34,494 nt of DNA. Origin: Thiobacillus denitrificans. Lineage in GTDB: Bacteria > Pseudomonadota > Gammaproteobacteria > Burkholderiales > Thiobacillaceae. Of this stretch, positions 18,468 to 25,515 are shown piece after piece; the stretch's first letter is position 1, and each line of letters opens with the position of its first letter. Made by a program: the position numbers and the translations under genes. The notes beneath the pieces were generated by a model, which saw only the letters and a program-made list of their open reading frames with translations, ran no database searches and was not told the origin of the DNA. The stretch covers positions 22,312-56,805 of the forward strand of contig DILD01000071.1 of NCBI GenBank assembly GCA_002424845.1, read 5' to 3'.

Positions 18468-18497
18468 GAAAAAAGCCGACCTGAGGTCGGCTTTTTT
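18468..18497. terminator. Bidirectional rho-independent terminator between grxD and ntrC
   Basis: Inverted repeat GCCGACCT/AGGTCGGC flanked by six A on the left and six T on the right. It therefore works in both directions, ending grxD on the plus strand and ntrC on the minus strand. Confidence 0.92.
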
Positions 18498-18520
18498 GTT
18501 GTCACTTGAAACGCGAATGC

Positions 18521-19939
18521 CTACCTGGAAGCCTCCGCTTCATCGACATCATCCATACCCAGCTCATGGATCTTGCGTGTCAGGGTATTACGCCCCCAGC
18601 CAAGCAGGTGCGCCGCTTCGATACGCCGTCCGCCCGTGTGGCGAAGCGCCACTTCGATCAGCGTCTTTTCATATGCCTGGGTCAGTTCGTCGAGTATCGA
18701 TGCCTCGCCGCGCGCCAGCCTTGCGCCCGCCTCGGCAGCAAGGCCCTGAAGCCAGTCACCGGTTTTCTGCGCAGTATTGCCCTGCATCAAATCGGCCGGC
18801 AGGTCCCCCACTTCGACCACTTGACCTGGCGCCATCACCGTCAGGTAATGGCAAACATTTTCAAGCTGCCGGACGTTGCCGCTCCAAGGCAGGCCGACCA
18901 GCGTTTTGAGCGCAGCCTCCGATATCCCCTTGGCTTCCATCCCCAGCTCGCGTGCACTTTTCTGCATGAAATGCCGCACGAGCAAAGGGATATCCTCTCG
19001 CCGTTCGCGCAGTGACGGCAATCGCAGACGAATCACGTTCAGGCGATGAAACAGATCCTCGCGAAACAAGCCTTCGCGCACTCGAACTTCCAGATCCTGG
19101 TGAGTGGCGGCAATCACCCGTACATTGACCTTGATCGGCGTGGTTCCGCCTACACGGTAGAACTGGCCATCGGACAGAACGCGCAACAAACGCGTTTGCA
19201 ATTCGGACGGCATGTCGCCGATCTCATCGAGAAACAGGGTTCCGCCATCGGCCTGTTCGAAACGTCCTCGCCGCTGGGCCGCAGCGCCAGTGAACGCACC
19301 GCGTTCGTGGCCAAACAATTCGGACTCCAGCAAATCCTTCGGAATAGCTGCCGTGTTGAGCGCGATGAACGGAGCGGTGGCACGCGGGCTGTGCCGGTGC
19401 AAGGCACGCGCGACCAGTTCCTTGCCGCTGCCGGATTCGCCGGTAATGAGCACGGTCGCATGCGATTGCGAGAGCCTGCCGATAGCCCGGAAGACCTCCT
19501 GCATTGCGGGCGCCTGGCCGAGCATCTCGGTCACCGGGGCCTCGCTCGCTGCCGGGGCCTCACGACTGGCGCTTTCGGCCAGCGCGCGGCGCACCAGTTC
19601 GAGCGCCTGGTCAACATCGAAGGGCTTGGGCAAATACTCGAATGCCCCGCCCTGGAATGCCGCCACGGCACTGTCAAGATCGGAATACGCGGTCATGATG
19701 ATGACGGGCACTTTAGGCAAGCGCTCTTTCAGCGCCTGCAGCAACTCCAGGCCGGAGACCCCGGGCATGCGGATATCGGACAGCACCGCGACCGGCGAGC
19801 TGCGCTCCAGTTCACGCAATGCATCGCTTGCGGAACTGAAGGTCATGCACGGAATGTCTTCCCGCAACAGGGCTTTTTCCAGTACCCAGCGAATGGAACG
19901 GTCATCATCGATGATCCAGACACAACTTGATTTCGACAT
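18521..19939 (-). CDS. ntrC: Nitrogen regulation response regulator NtrC
   Basis: Sigma-54-dependent activator of nitrogen-limitation genes. The receiver domain has the acidic DDD (11-13) and the phosphorylation site Asp55 (LSDIRMPG). The AAA+ domain has Walker A GESGSGKE, the sigma-54 contact loop GAFTGA and Walker B LFLDEIGDMP. The C-terminal Fis-type helix-turn-helix is RRIEAAHLLGWGRNTLTRKI. The start chosen is the ATG at 19939 (MSKSSCVWIIDDDRS), preceded by AGGG and five bases after the ntrB stop; a longer frame from 20002 would overlap ntrB. The product is 472 aa. Its predicted binding sites are seen upstream of glnA at 23385-23431. Confidence 0.96.
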   Translation of the reverse strand: MSKSSCVWIIDDDRSIRWVLEKALLREDIPCMTFSSASDALRELERSSPVAVLSDIRMPGVSGLELLQALKERLPKVPVIIMTAYSDLDSAVAAFQGGAFEYLPKPFDVDQALELVRRALAESASREAPAASEAPVTEMLGQAPAMQEVFRAIGRLSQSHATVLITGESGSGKELVARALHRHSPRATAPFIALNTAAIPKDLLESELFGHERGAFTGAAAQRRGRFEQADGGTLFLDEIGDMPSELQTRLLRVLSDGQFYRVGGTTPIKVNVRVIAATHQDLEVRVREGLFREDLFHRLNVIRLRLPSLRERREDIPLLVRHFMQKSARELGMEAKGISEAALKTLVGLPWSGNVRQLENVCHYLTVMAPGQVVEVGDLPADLMQGNTAQKTGDWLQGLAAEAGARLARGEASILDELTQAYEKTLIEVALRHTGGRRIEAAHLLGWGRNTLTRKIHELGMDDVDEAEASR

Positions 19940-19944
19940 GGCAG

Positions 19945-21000
19945 TCAGCCCTGAAACGGAAGAAAAATGAAAAACACGGTATGGCCAGGATGACTTTCGC
20001 AATCGATGGTGCCGTGATTCTGCGCAACAAGGGTCTGCGCAACCGCCAAACCCAGCCCGGTGCCGCCTTCACGGCCCGACACCAGCGGATAGAAAATCTG
20101 CTCACGGATCGATTCAGGAATACCGGGGCCGTTGTCGATGATTTCAACACGCAACCCCAACTGATAGCGCCTGTTTTCCAGTGTGATCTGGCGCGCCACC
20201 CGTGTCTTGAAAACAATCTCGCCCTGGCCGTGCATGGCCTGCACGGCATTACGCGCGATATTGAGGGTGGCCTGAATCAGCTGTTCCGCGTCGGCGCGAA
20301 TTTCCGGCAGGCTGATGTCGTAATCGCGCCGCAGAGTCACGCTTGGCGTTTCAGCCAGAATCAGGCTGCGCACCCTTTCGAGTACTTCATGGATATTAAC
20401 CGCACCAAAACGGGGCACACGGTGCGGCGTCAGCAAGCGCTCCATCAGGGATTGCAGCCGATCGGACTCCTTGATGATGACCTGAGTGTATTCGCGCAGG
20501 GATTCGCGCGGCAGTTCGTGTTCCAGCAACTGCGCCGCACCGCGTATGCCACCGAGCGGATTCTTGATTTCGTGCGCAAGGTTGCGCAGCAGCTCGCGAT
20601 TGGCCTCCTGCTGTAGCCGCGCCTGTTCCAGGCGGGCAATGCGCAACTGCGGATCCACCGAACGGATTTCGATGAGCACACCGTGCTGGGGCCGATCCAG
20701 CGGTGAAATGTTGCAGCCCAGACGGATCGGTGGGTGATTCCCCACCAGCACGTCGAGTTCGTATTCGACCACCGTTTCGTTTTCACTACGCACCGTGCGA
20801 ATCGCCGCCAGCAATTCCGGGCTGCGCTCGAACACCCGCGCAGCATCCTCCCCGACCAGCAGCGCACCTGACAGTCCCAGCAGGGTTTCAGCTGCCGGAT
20901 TGACGAACAGGACACGATCGTCCGCATCAAGCACCATGGTGCCGGTAGACAGACAATCAAGCCCGGAAAAATCCATCGAGGGAAGCGATATCATGCGCAT
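19945..21000 (-). CDS. ntrB: Nitrogen regulation sensor kinase NtrB
   Basis: Soluble PAS-containing histidine kinase/phosphatase that sets NtrC phosphorylation under PII control. A PAS domain covers about 10-120. The H-box is NLAHEIKNPLGGIRGA with His143, followed by the N-box NIARNAVQAM, the G1 box DNGPGIP and G2 box GGTGLGLAVAQ. The product is 351 aa with no membrane segment, as expected. The start is the ATG at 21000; an ATG two codons later is possible, and neither has a strong Shine-Dalgarno. ntrC follows after five bases. Confidence 0.95.
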   Translation of the reverse strand: MRMISLPSMDFSGLDCLSTGTMVLDADDRVLFVNPAAETLLGLSGALLVGEDAARVFERSPELLAAIRTVRSENETVVEYELDVLVGNHPPIRLGCNISPLDRPQHGVLIEIRSVDPQLRIARLEQARLQQEANRELLRNLAHEIKNPLGGIRGAAQLLEHELPRESLREYTQVIIKESDRLQSLMERLLTPHRVPRFGAVNIHEVLERVRSLILAETPSVTLRRDYDISLPEIRADAEQLIQATLNIARNAVQAMHGQGEIVFKTRVARQITLENRRYQLGLRVEIIDNGPGIPESIREQIFYPLVSGREGGTGLGLAVAQTLVAQNHGTIDCESHPGHTVFFIFLPFQG

Positions 21001-21030
21001 GCATTTTCAGAAGCACTGATTGTGCCAGAG

Positions 21031-21066
21031 CGTGGTTGTTGATGCTTTAGCGGCTTTACAACCACG
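21031..21066. other. 9-bp perfect inverted repeat upstream of ntrB
   Basis: CGTGGTTGT (21031-21039) and ACAACCACG (21058-21066) with an 18-nt loop, about 30 bp before the ntrB start. It could be a regulator-binding dyad or a leader hairpin. There is no T-run on either side. Confidence 0.4.
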
Positions 21067-21201
21067 GCCTACCCCTTGCGGGTGGAGCATGGCTATCAAC
21101 GCACGAGACTCGTCACACGCCTGGGCTCGCAGCAGAGCGAAGACTTCATGACCAGCCTGACCGCCTTGCTGGGCTTCAAGAGCAACGCGGACTGGCGCTG
21201 A
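21043..21201 (+). pseudogene. Possible remnant of a coding sequence (C-terminal fragment)
   Basis: Between ntrB and the DUF4124 gene a plus-strand frame is open for 52 codons after a TGA and ends with LTALLGFKSNADWR and a stop. The composition looks protein-like, but there is no proper start with a ribosome-binding site; only a GTG at 21082 and an ATG at 21148 are in frame. It may be the decayed end of a lost gene. The parent family is not recognised. Confidence 0.25.
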
Positions 21202-21209
21202 CGCAAAAC

Positions 21210-21677
21210 CTATTTCAGATTGGCCAACTCGCGCTGGATGGACACGATGTTCTTTTCGTGCTGTTGAGCCGTGTCACGCAATTTTTTTACCCGATTCAGG
21301 TAACTAGCATCGCCTGCGCGTTCACCCGGCTGCAGGCGCTCGCCCAACGCCAACTGGCGGCGCGCTTCGTCGGCATTGCGGCGCTCGCTATCAATTTCAT
21401 CCTGCAGCACCTGGCGACGAATGTCGTCGCGCCGCTTTTGTGTACCCGTATCGATTCGTGGAAAATCCGCAGGGCTGGGGACGGATGCCCGCACAGGCGC
21501 CTTGCCCGCAGGCGGTGGCGACACCGGCGCACCCGGCAGATCAATGCGCTTGGCCCCTTTTTTATACACATCGGTAAAGGTCACCCGACCGTCTTCATCA
21601 ACGTACTTGTATATTTCCGCATACGCAGGCGCAGCCAGGATCAGGCACATCAGGAAGGGAAGGCGTTGAATTTGCAT
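21210..21677 (-). CDS. DUF4124 secreted or periplasmic protein
   Basis: A 155-aa protein with an N-terminal signal peptide (hydrophobic FLMCLILAAPAYA, cleavage probably after AYA) followed at once by the DUF4124 motif EIYKYVDEDGRVTFTD. The middle is rich in Pro and Ala, and the C-terminal half is a charged coiled coil (DEIDSERRNADEARRQLALG). DUF4124 proteins are periplasmic and of unknown role. It lies between glnA and ntrBC, and a position beside glnA is common in betaproteobacteria. The ATG at 21677 has no clear Shine-Dalgarno. Confidence 0.88.
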   Translation of the reverse strand: MQIQRLPFLMCLILAAPAYAEIYKYVDEDGRVTFTDVYKKGAKRIDLPGAPVSPPPAGKAPVRASVPSPADFPRIDTGTQKRRDDIRRQVLQDEIDSERRNADEARRQLALGERLQPGERAGDASYLNRVKKLRDTAQQHEKNIVSIQRELANLK

Positions 21678-21744
21678 GAGGCGAGTTTAACGTACCCGTT
21701 TTTTAACGGCCAAACACCCACGATCTTTATGATCGCCTGGCAAC

Positions 21745-21772
21745 AAAAAGGGCGGCCTTGGCCGCCCTTTTT
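21745..21772 (-). terminator. Rho-independent terminator of glnA
   Basis: Stem GGGCGGCC/GGCCGCCC flanked by five A and five T, 17 bp after the glnA stop codon. The structure is symmetric and would also stop plus-strand transcription. Confidence 0.92.
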
Positions 21773-21788
21773 ACTGCAAAAACAACAT

Positions 21789-23198
21789 TTACAGCGAGTA
21801 ATACATCGCGAACTCGACCGGGTGCGTGGTCATGCGGAACTTGGTCACTTCTTCCATTTTCAGCGTGATGTAGGCATCGATCATGTCGTTGGTGAACACG
21901 CCGCCGCGGGTCAGGAACTCGCGATCCTTGTCGAGTTCTTCCAGCGCCATTTCCAAGCTGTGGCAGACCTTCGGGATCTTCGCATCTTCTTCCGGCGGCA
22001 GGTCGTACAGATCCTTGTCCGACGGATCGCCGGGGTGAATCTTGTTCTGGATGCCGTCGAGGCCGGCCATCATCAGCGCGGCAAAACACAGGTACGGGTT
22101 GGCCGTGGGGTCCGGGAAACGGGTCTCGATGCGGCGGGCCTTCTCGGAAGCGGCGATCGGAATACGGATCGAAGCCGAACGGTTACGAGCCGAGTAGGCC
22201 AGCATCACAGGCGCTTCAAAGCCGGGCACCAGACGCTTGTACGAGTTGGTCGACGGATTGGTGATCGCATTCAGCGCTTTGGCATGCTTGATCACGCCGC
22301 CGATGTAGTACAGGCACATTTCGGACAGACCGGCGTAGCCGTTGCCCGCGAACATGTTCTTGCCGTCTTTCCACAACGACATGTGCACGTGCATGCCGGA
22401 GCCGTTGTCGCCGACAATGGGCTTGGGCATGAAGGTCGCGGTCTTGCCATAGGCATGAGCGACGTTCTGCACGATGTACTTCAGGGTCTGGGTCCAGTCG
22501 GCGCGCTTGGTCAGCGTGTTGAACACGGTGCCAATCTCGCACTGGCCAGCGGTGGCCACTTCATGGTGGAACACTTCAACCGGAATGCCGGCCTCTTCCA
22601 GCGCCAGCACCATGGCGGCACGGATGTCCTGCAGGCTGTCGACCGGAGGCACGGGGAAATAGCCGCCCTTCACGCCCGGGCGATGGCCGGTGTTGCCGTT
22701 TTCGAACTTCTCAGCGGACGACCAGGCGGCCTCTTCGGAGTTGATCTTCACGCCGCAGCCCGACATGTTGTCGTGCCAGGTGATGGAATCGAAAATGAAG
22801 AACTCGGGTTCCGGGCCGAAGTAGGCGGTGTCGGCGAGGCCGGTCGACTTCAGATAGGCTTCGGCGCGTTTGGCCACCGAGCGCGGGTCGCGCTCGTAGC
22901 CCTTGCCGTCGGACGGTTCGATCACGTCGCAGGTCAGGATCAGGGTGGGCTCGTCGAAGAAGGGGTCCATGTAGGCCGAATCCGGATCCGCTTTCAGCAG
23001 CATGTCGGAGGCCTGGATGCCTTTCCAGCCGGCGATCGAGGAACCGTCGAAGGGGTGGCCGTCTTCGAACCAGTCTTCCGTCACGATACGGGCCGGGATC
23101 GAAACGTGCTGCTCCTTGCCACGGGTATCGGTAAAACGCAGGTCGACGAATTTCACTTCGTCGTCTTGAATTCTTTTGATTACATCGACTGCGGTCAT
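21789..23198 (-). CDS. glnA: Glutamine synthetase, type I
   Basis: Makes glutamine from glutamate, ammonia and ATP; a cytoplasmic dodecamer. The 469-aa protein has FDGSSIAGW near the N-terminus, the metal and substrate motifs GPEPEFFIFD and GDNGSGMHVHMS, and the adenylylation site Tyr398 in KDLYDLPPEE, so activity is probably controlled by GlnE. The ATG at 23198 follows AGGAGACT; an upstream extension to 23270 runs into the promoter region and is rejected. Control by NtrC and sigma-54 is predicted from sites at 23294-23309 and 23385-23431. A terminator follows the gene. Confidence 0.98.
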   Translation of the reverse strand: MTAVDVIKRIQDDEVKFVDLRFTDTRGKEQHVSIPARIVTEDWFEDGHPFDGSSIAGWKGIQASDMLLKADPDSAYMDPFFDEPTLILTCDVIEPSDGKGYERDPRSVAKRAEAYLKSTGLADTAYFGPEPEFFIFDSITWHDNMSGCGVKINSEEAAWSSAEKFENGNTGHRPGVKGGYFPVPPVDSLQDIRAAMVLALEEAGIPVEVFHHEVATAGQCEIGTVFNTLTKRADWTQTLKYIVQNVAHAYGKTATFMPKPIVGDNGSGMHVHMSLWKDGKNMFAGNGYAGLSEMCLYYIGGVIKHAKALNAITNPSTNSYKRLVPGFEAPVMLAYSARNRSASIRIPIAASEKARRIETRFPDPTANPYLCFAALMMAGLDGIQNKIHPGDPSDKDLYDLPPEEDAKIPKVCHSLEMALEELDKDREFLTRGGVFTNDMIDAYITLKMEEVTKFRMTTHPVEFAMYYSL

Positions 23199-23293
23199 GC
23201 AGAGTCTCCTCAAACTGAAAAAATTAAAATGGCATGCACCCATGACGCACAGGTACGCACGCCACCACATGTCATAAACGTTGCAAAAAACTT

Positions 23294-23309
23294 AGCAGCA
23301 ACCGTGCCA
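23294..23309 (-). promoter_or_regulatory. Sigma-54 promoter of glnA
   Basis: On the minus strand the sequence TGGCACGGTTGCTGCT has the invariant GG and GC ten bases apart and matches the consensus TGGCAC-N5-TTGCW at all but one position. The start site would be near 23283, leaving an 85-nt leader before the glnA ATG. Confidence 0.85.
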
Positions 23310-23384
23310 TATTTAAAAAACGCCTGAAATCATTGTGCCACAAGGCACACTTGCCGCAATAGCATCACAGCACCCCGCAACGCT

Positions 23385-23431
23385 AGCACCAATATAGTGC
23401 GCCAATCACAAACACGCACCGCTATGGTGCG
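23385..23431. promoter_or_regulatory. Two NtrC-binding sites (enhancer) upstream of glnA
   Basis: Site 1 (23385-23401) has GCACC-N5-AGTGC and site 2 (23415-23431) has GCACC-N5-GGTGC, close to the NtrC consensus TGCACC-N4-TGGTGCA. Their centres are 30 bp apart, about three helical turns, on the same face of the DNA. They lie about 110 and 140 bp upstream of the predicted glnA start site. Confidence 0.82.
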
Positions 23432-23433
23432 CG

Positions 23434-23461
23434 TTGCGCCGGGCAGCAGATTTCGTATACT
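23434..23461 (+). promoter_or_regulatory. Sigma-70 promoter of the single-domain rhodanese gene
   Basis: TTGCGC (23434-23439), 16-bp spacer, TATACT (23456-23461). The -35 starts three bases after the second NtrC site, so bound NtrC could affect this promoter. The start codon follows at 23489. Confidence 0.6.
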
Positions 23462-23488
23462 CAAATGACTTCCTCCAGGACATGAGTC

Positions 23489-23944
23489 ATGGGACGCATC
23501 ACCGAATTGCTCGATCTCGCACGCTACCGTAGTCAGGCACAATCCTGGCCGTATGCGGGGGCATTATTGCCGCACGAAGCACACGAACTGCTGCGACTCG
23601 CACCCGGCGCGCGTCTGATCGATGTGCGTTCGCAAGCGGAACTTGAGTTGAACGGCGCCATTCCCGATGCGCTGCATGTCGAATGGATGTCCTGGCCAGG
23701 CTGGGTACCGAACCCCCATTTCCTGGCCCAGTTGACCCAGGCTACCGACCCGGAGTCGCTCCTGTTTTTCATCTGCCGCAGCGGTCCGCGTTCGCATCGC
23801 GCGGCTGCCGCCTGCACCGAAGCGGGGCGCAACAGTTGTTATAACGTGCTGGAAGGTTTCGAGGGAGACCTCAACAAGGCCACCGGCCACCGCAACGAAC
23901 TCAACGGCTGGAAACAGCGCGGCCTGCCCTGGGCGCAAAGCTGA
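23489..23944 (+). CDS. Single-domain rhodanese-like protein
   Basis: A 151-aa rhodanese-fold protein. The motif LIDVRSQAELELNGAIPDALHVEW is the CH2A region, and the active loop is CRSGPRSHRAA with Cys96; six residues between the cysteine and the following helix match sulfurtransferases rather than phosphatases. No signal peptide is seen. The sulfur donor and acceptor are unknown. The ATG at 23489 follows AGGA by nine bases. It is divergent from glnA and shares its control region, and it is followed by aroE after 61 bp. Confidence 0.92.
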   Translation: MGRITELLDLARYRSQAQSWPYAGALLPHEAHELLRLAPGARLIDVRSQAELELNGAIPDALHVEWMSWPGWVPNPHFLAQLTQATDPESLLFFICRSGPRSHRAAAACTEAGRNSCYNVLEGFEGDLNKATGHRNELNGWKQRGLPWAQS

Positions 23945-24005
23945 TCGGCCTGCTCCGCAACTTGTCACGCAAGTCTTGTCTTTCAGCGGCTAAAATACCG
24001 CCTCC

Positions 24006-24803
24006 ATGACCGACCGCTACGCCGTATTCGGGCACCCGATTGCCCACTCCAAATCTCCGCTGATTCACGCCGCGTTTTCCCGTCAAACCGGGCAGGACAT
24101 GACGTACGAGGCCATTCTTGCGCCACTCGATGGTTTTGCGGACAGTATTGCCGCATTCATCGCGATGGGCGGACGTGGCGCCAACGTCACCGTCCCATTC
24201 AAGGAAGAAGCCTTCAGACTGGCCAGCCGCCTGAGCACCCGCGCCCAGCGCGCCGGCGCGGTAAACACGCTGACGTTCGATGTCGACGGCATCGCAGGTG
24301 ACAATACCGACGGCGCCGGACTGGTCGCCGATCTCACCCGAAACCTGCACTGCGCACTGGCCGATCGACGCATCCTGCTGCTCGGCGCCGGCGGCGCCGC
24401 GCGCGGTGTCATCGAACCGCTGCTCGACCAGCAACCCGCCGCGCTCGTCATCGCCAACCGCACCGTCGGCCGCGCGCAGGAACTGGCCGGGCTGTTCGGT
24501 CGCGGGGTCATCGCCTGCGGTTTCGACGACACCGACGGCCCCTTCGACGTCGTCATCAACGCCACCGCCGCCAGCCTGGCCGGCGAACTGCCGCCACTGT
24601 CGCCCGCGACCTTCACCACCGGCACGCTCGCCTACGACATGATGTACGGACGCGACACGCCCTTCCTCACCTTCGCCCGCGCACACGGCGCAGCAACTGC
24701 TGACGGACTCGGCATGCTGGTGGAACAGGCGGCCGAGGCGTTTACCCTGTGGCGCGGCATCCGGCCCGACACCGCATCCGTCATCGCATCGCTGCGCACA
24801 TGA
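24006..24803 (+). CDS. aroE: Shikimate dehydrogenase
   Basis: NADPH-dependent reduction of 3-dehydroshikimate to shikimate in aromatic amino acid synthesis. The 265-aa protein starts with YAVFGHPIAHSKSPLIHAAF (shikimate-binding serines), has catalytic Lys66 in NVTVPFKEEAF and the NADP-binding GAGGAARGV (about 126-134). A TAAAAT hexamer sits just upstream of the ATG. The stop overlaps the mtgA start (ATGA). Confidence 0.97.
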   Translation: MTDRYAVFGHPIAHSKSPLIHAAFSRQTGQDMTYEAILAPLDGFADSIAAFIAMGGRGANVTVPFKEEAFRLASRLSTRAQRAGAVNTLTFDVDGIAGDNTDGAGLVADLTRNLHCALADRRILLLGAGGAARGVIEPLLDQQPAALVIANRTVGRAQELAGLFGRGVIACGFDDTDGPFDVVINATAASLAGELPPLSPATFTTGTLAYDMMYGRDTPFLTFARAHGAATADGLGMLVEQAAEAFTLWRGIRPDTASVIASLRT

Positions 24804-25501
24804 CTCGCACCGCATTGCGCTGGTTCGGCAGAGGGCTCACGGCAGCCATCGGACTCGTGCTGCTCTATCAGCTGTGGATCTTCGCGCACGTGCTGTGGTG
24901 GATCGACCACAATCCCGCCTCCACCGCGTTCATGGCAGCCGGCCTGGCACGCCAGCAGGACAAGAATCCCGATGCCGAACTGCGCCACAGGTGGGTACCG
25001 TATGAACGCATCTCGATCAATCTCAAGCGCGCCATCGTCGCCGCCGAGGATGCGAAATTCCTCGAGCATGAAGGTTTCGATGTCGAAGGCATCCAGAAGG
25101 CCGTGGAGAAAAACCTGAAGAAGGGCCGCCTGGTGGCCGGCGGCTCCACCATCAGCCAGCAACTGGCCAAGAACCTGTTCCTCTCCGGCAAGCGCAGCTT
25201 CATCCGCAAGGGCCAGGAAGCTGTCATTACGCTGATGATCGAAGCCACCTGGAGCAAGCGTCGCATCCTCGAGGTCTATCTGAACGTCATTGAATGGGGC
25301 AACGGCATCTACGGTGCGGAGGCTGCCGCCCGCCGCTATTACAAAATCCCGGCCGCCAATCTCAGCCGCGACCAGGCGGCCCAACTGGCCGCAATGGTGC
25401 CCAACCCGCGCTGGTATGAACACAACCGGGGCTCACGCAACTACCAGCGCCGGGTGGCGGTCATCAAGCGCTATATGAGCCATGCCCAGGTGCCGCGCTG
25501 A
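24800..25501 (+). CDS. mtgA: Monofunctional biosynthetic peptidoglycan transglycosylase
   Basis: Glycosyltransferase family 51 enzyme that polymerises lipid II at the outer face of the inner membrane. One N-terminal membrane helix (about 10-34) is followed by the GT51 domain with catalytic Glu83 in AAEDAKFLEHEGFD, GGSTISQQLAKNLFLS and RRILEVYLNVIEWGNGIYG. No penicillin-binding domain follows, so it is monofunctional (233 aa). The start at 24800 overlaps the aroE stop; the frame is open further upstream but only as a shadow of aroE. The aroE-mtgA pair is common in betaproteobacteria. Confidence 0.96.
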   Translation: MTRTALRWFGRGLTAAIGLVLLYQLWIFAHVLWWIDHNPASTAFMAAGLARQQDKNPDAELRHRWVPYERISINLKRAIVAAEDAKFLEHEGFDVEGIQKAVEKNLKKGRLVAGGSTISQQLAKNLFLSGKRSFIRKGQEAVITLMIEATWSKRRILEVYLNVIEWGNGIYGAEAAARRYYKIPAANLSRDQAAQLAAMVPNPRWYEHNRGSRNYQRRVAVIKRYMSHAQVPR

Positions 25502-25515
25502 GCAGCGCAGCCCAT

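Noticed and set aside
21258..23327. 689-codon plus-strand frame opposite glnA and the DUF4124 gene
   Set aside because: It crosses two genes and a clear terminator on the other strand; this is a GC-skew artefact of high third-position GC.
23343..23358. Plus-strand sigma-54-like sequence AGGCAC-N5-CCGCA upstream of the rhodanese gene
   Set aside because: The -24 part is close but the -12 part is poor, the NtrC sites would lie downstream of it, and a better sigma-70 promoter is nearer the gene.
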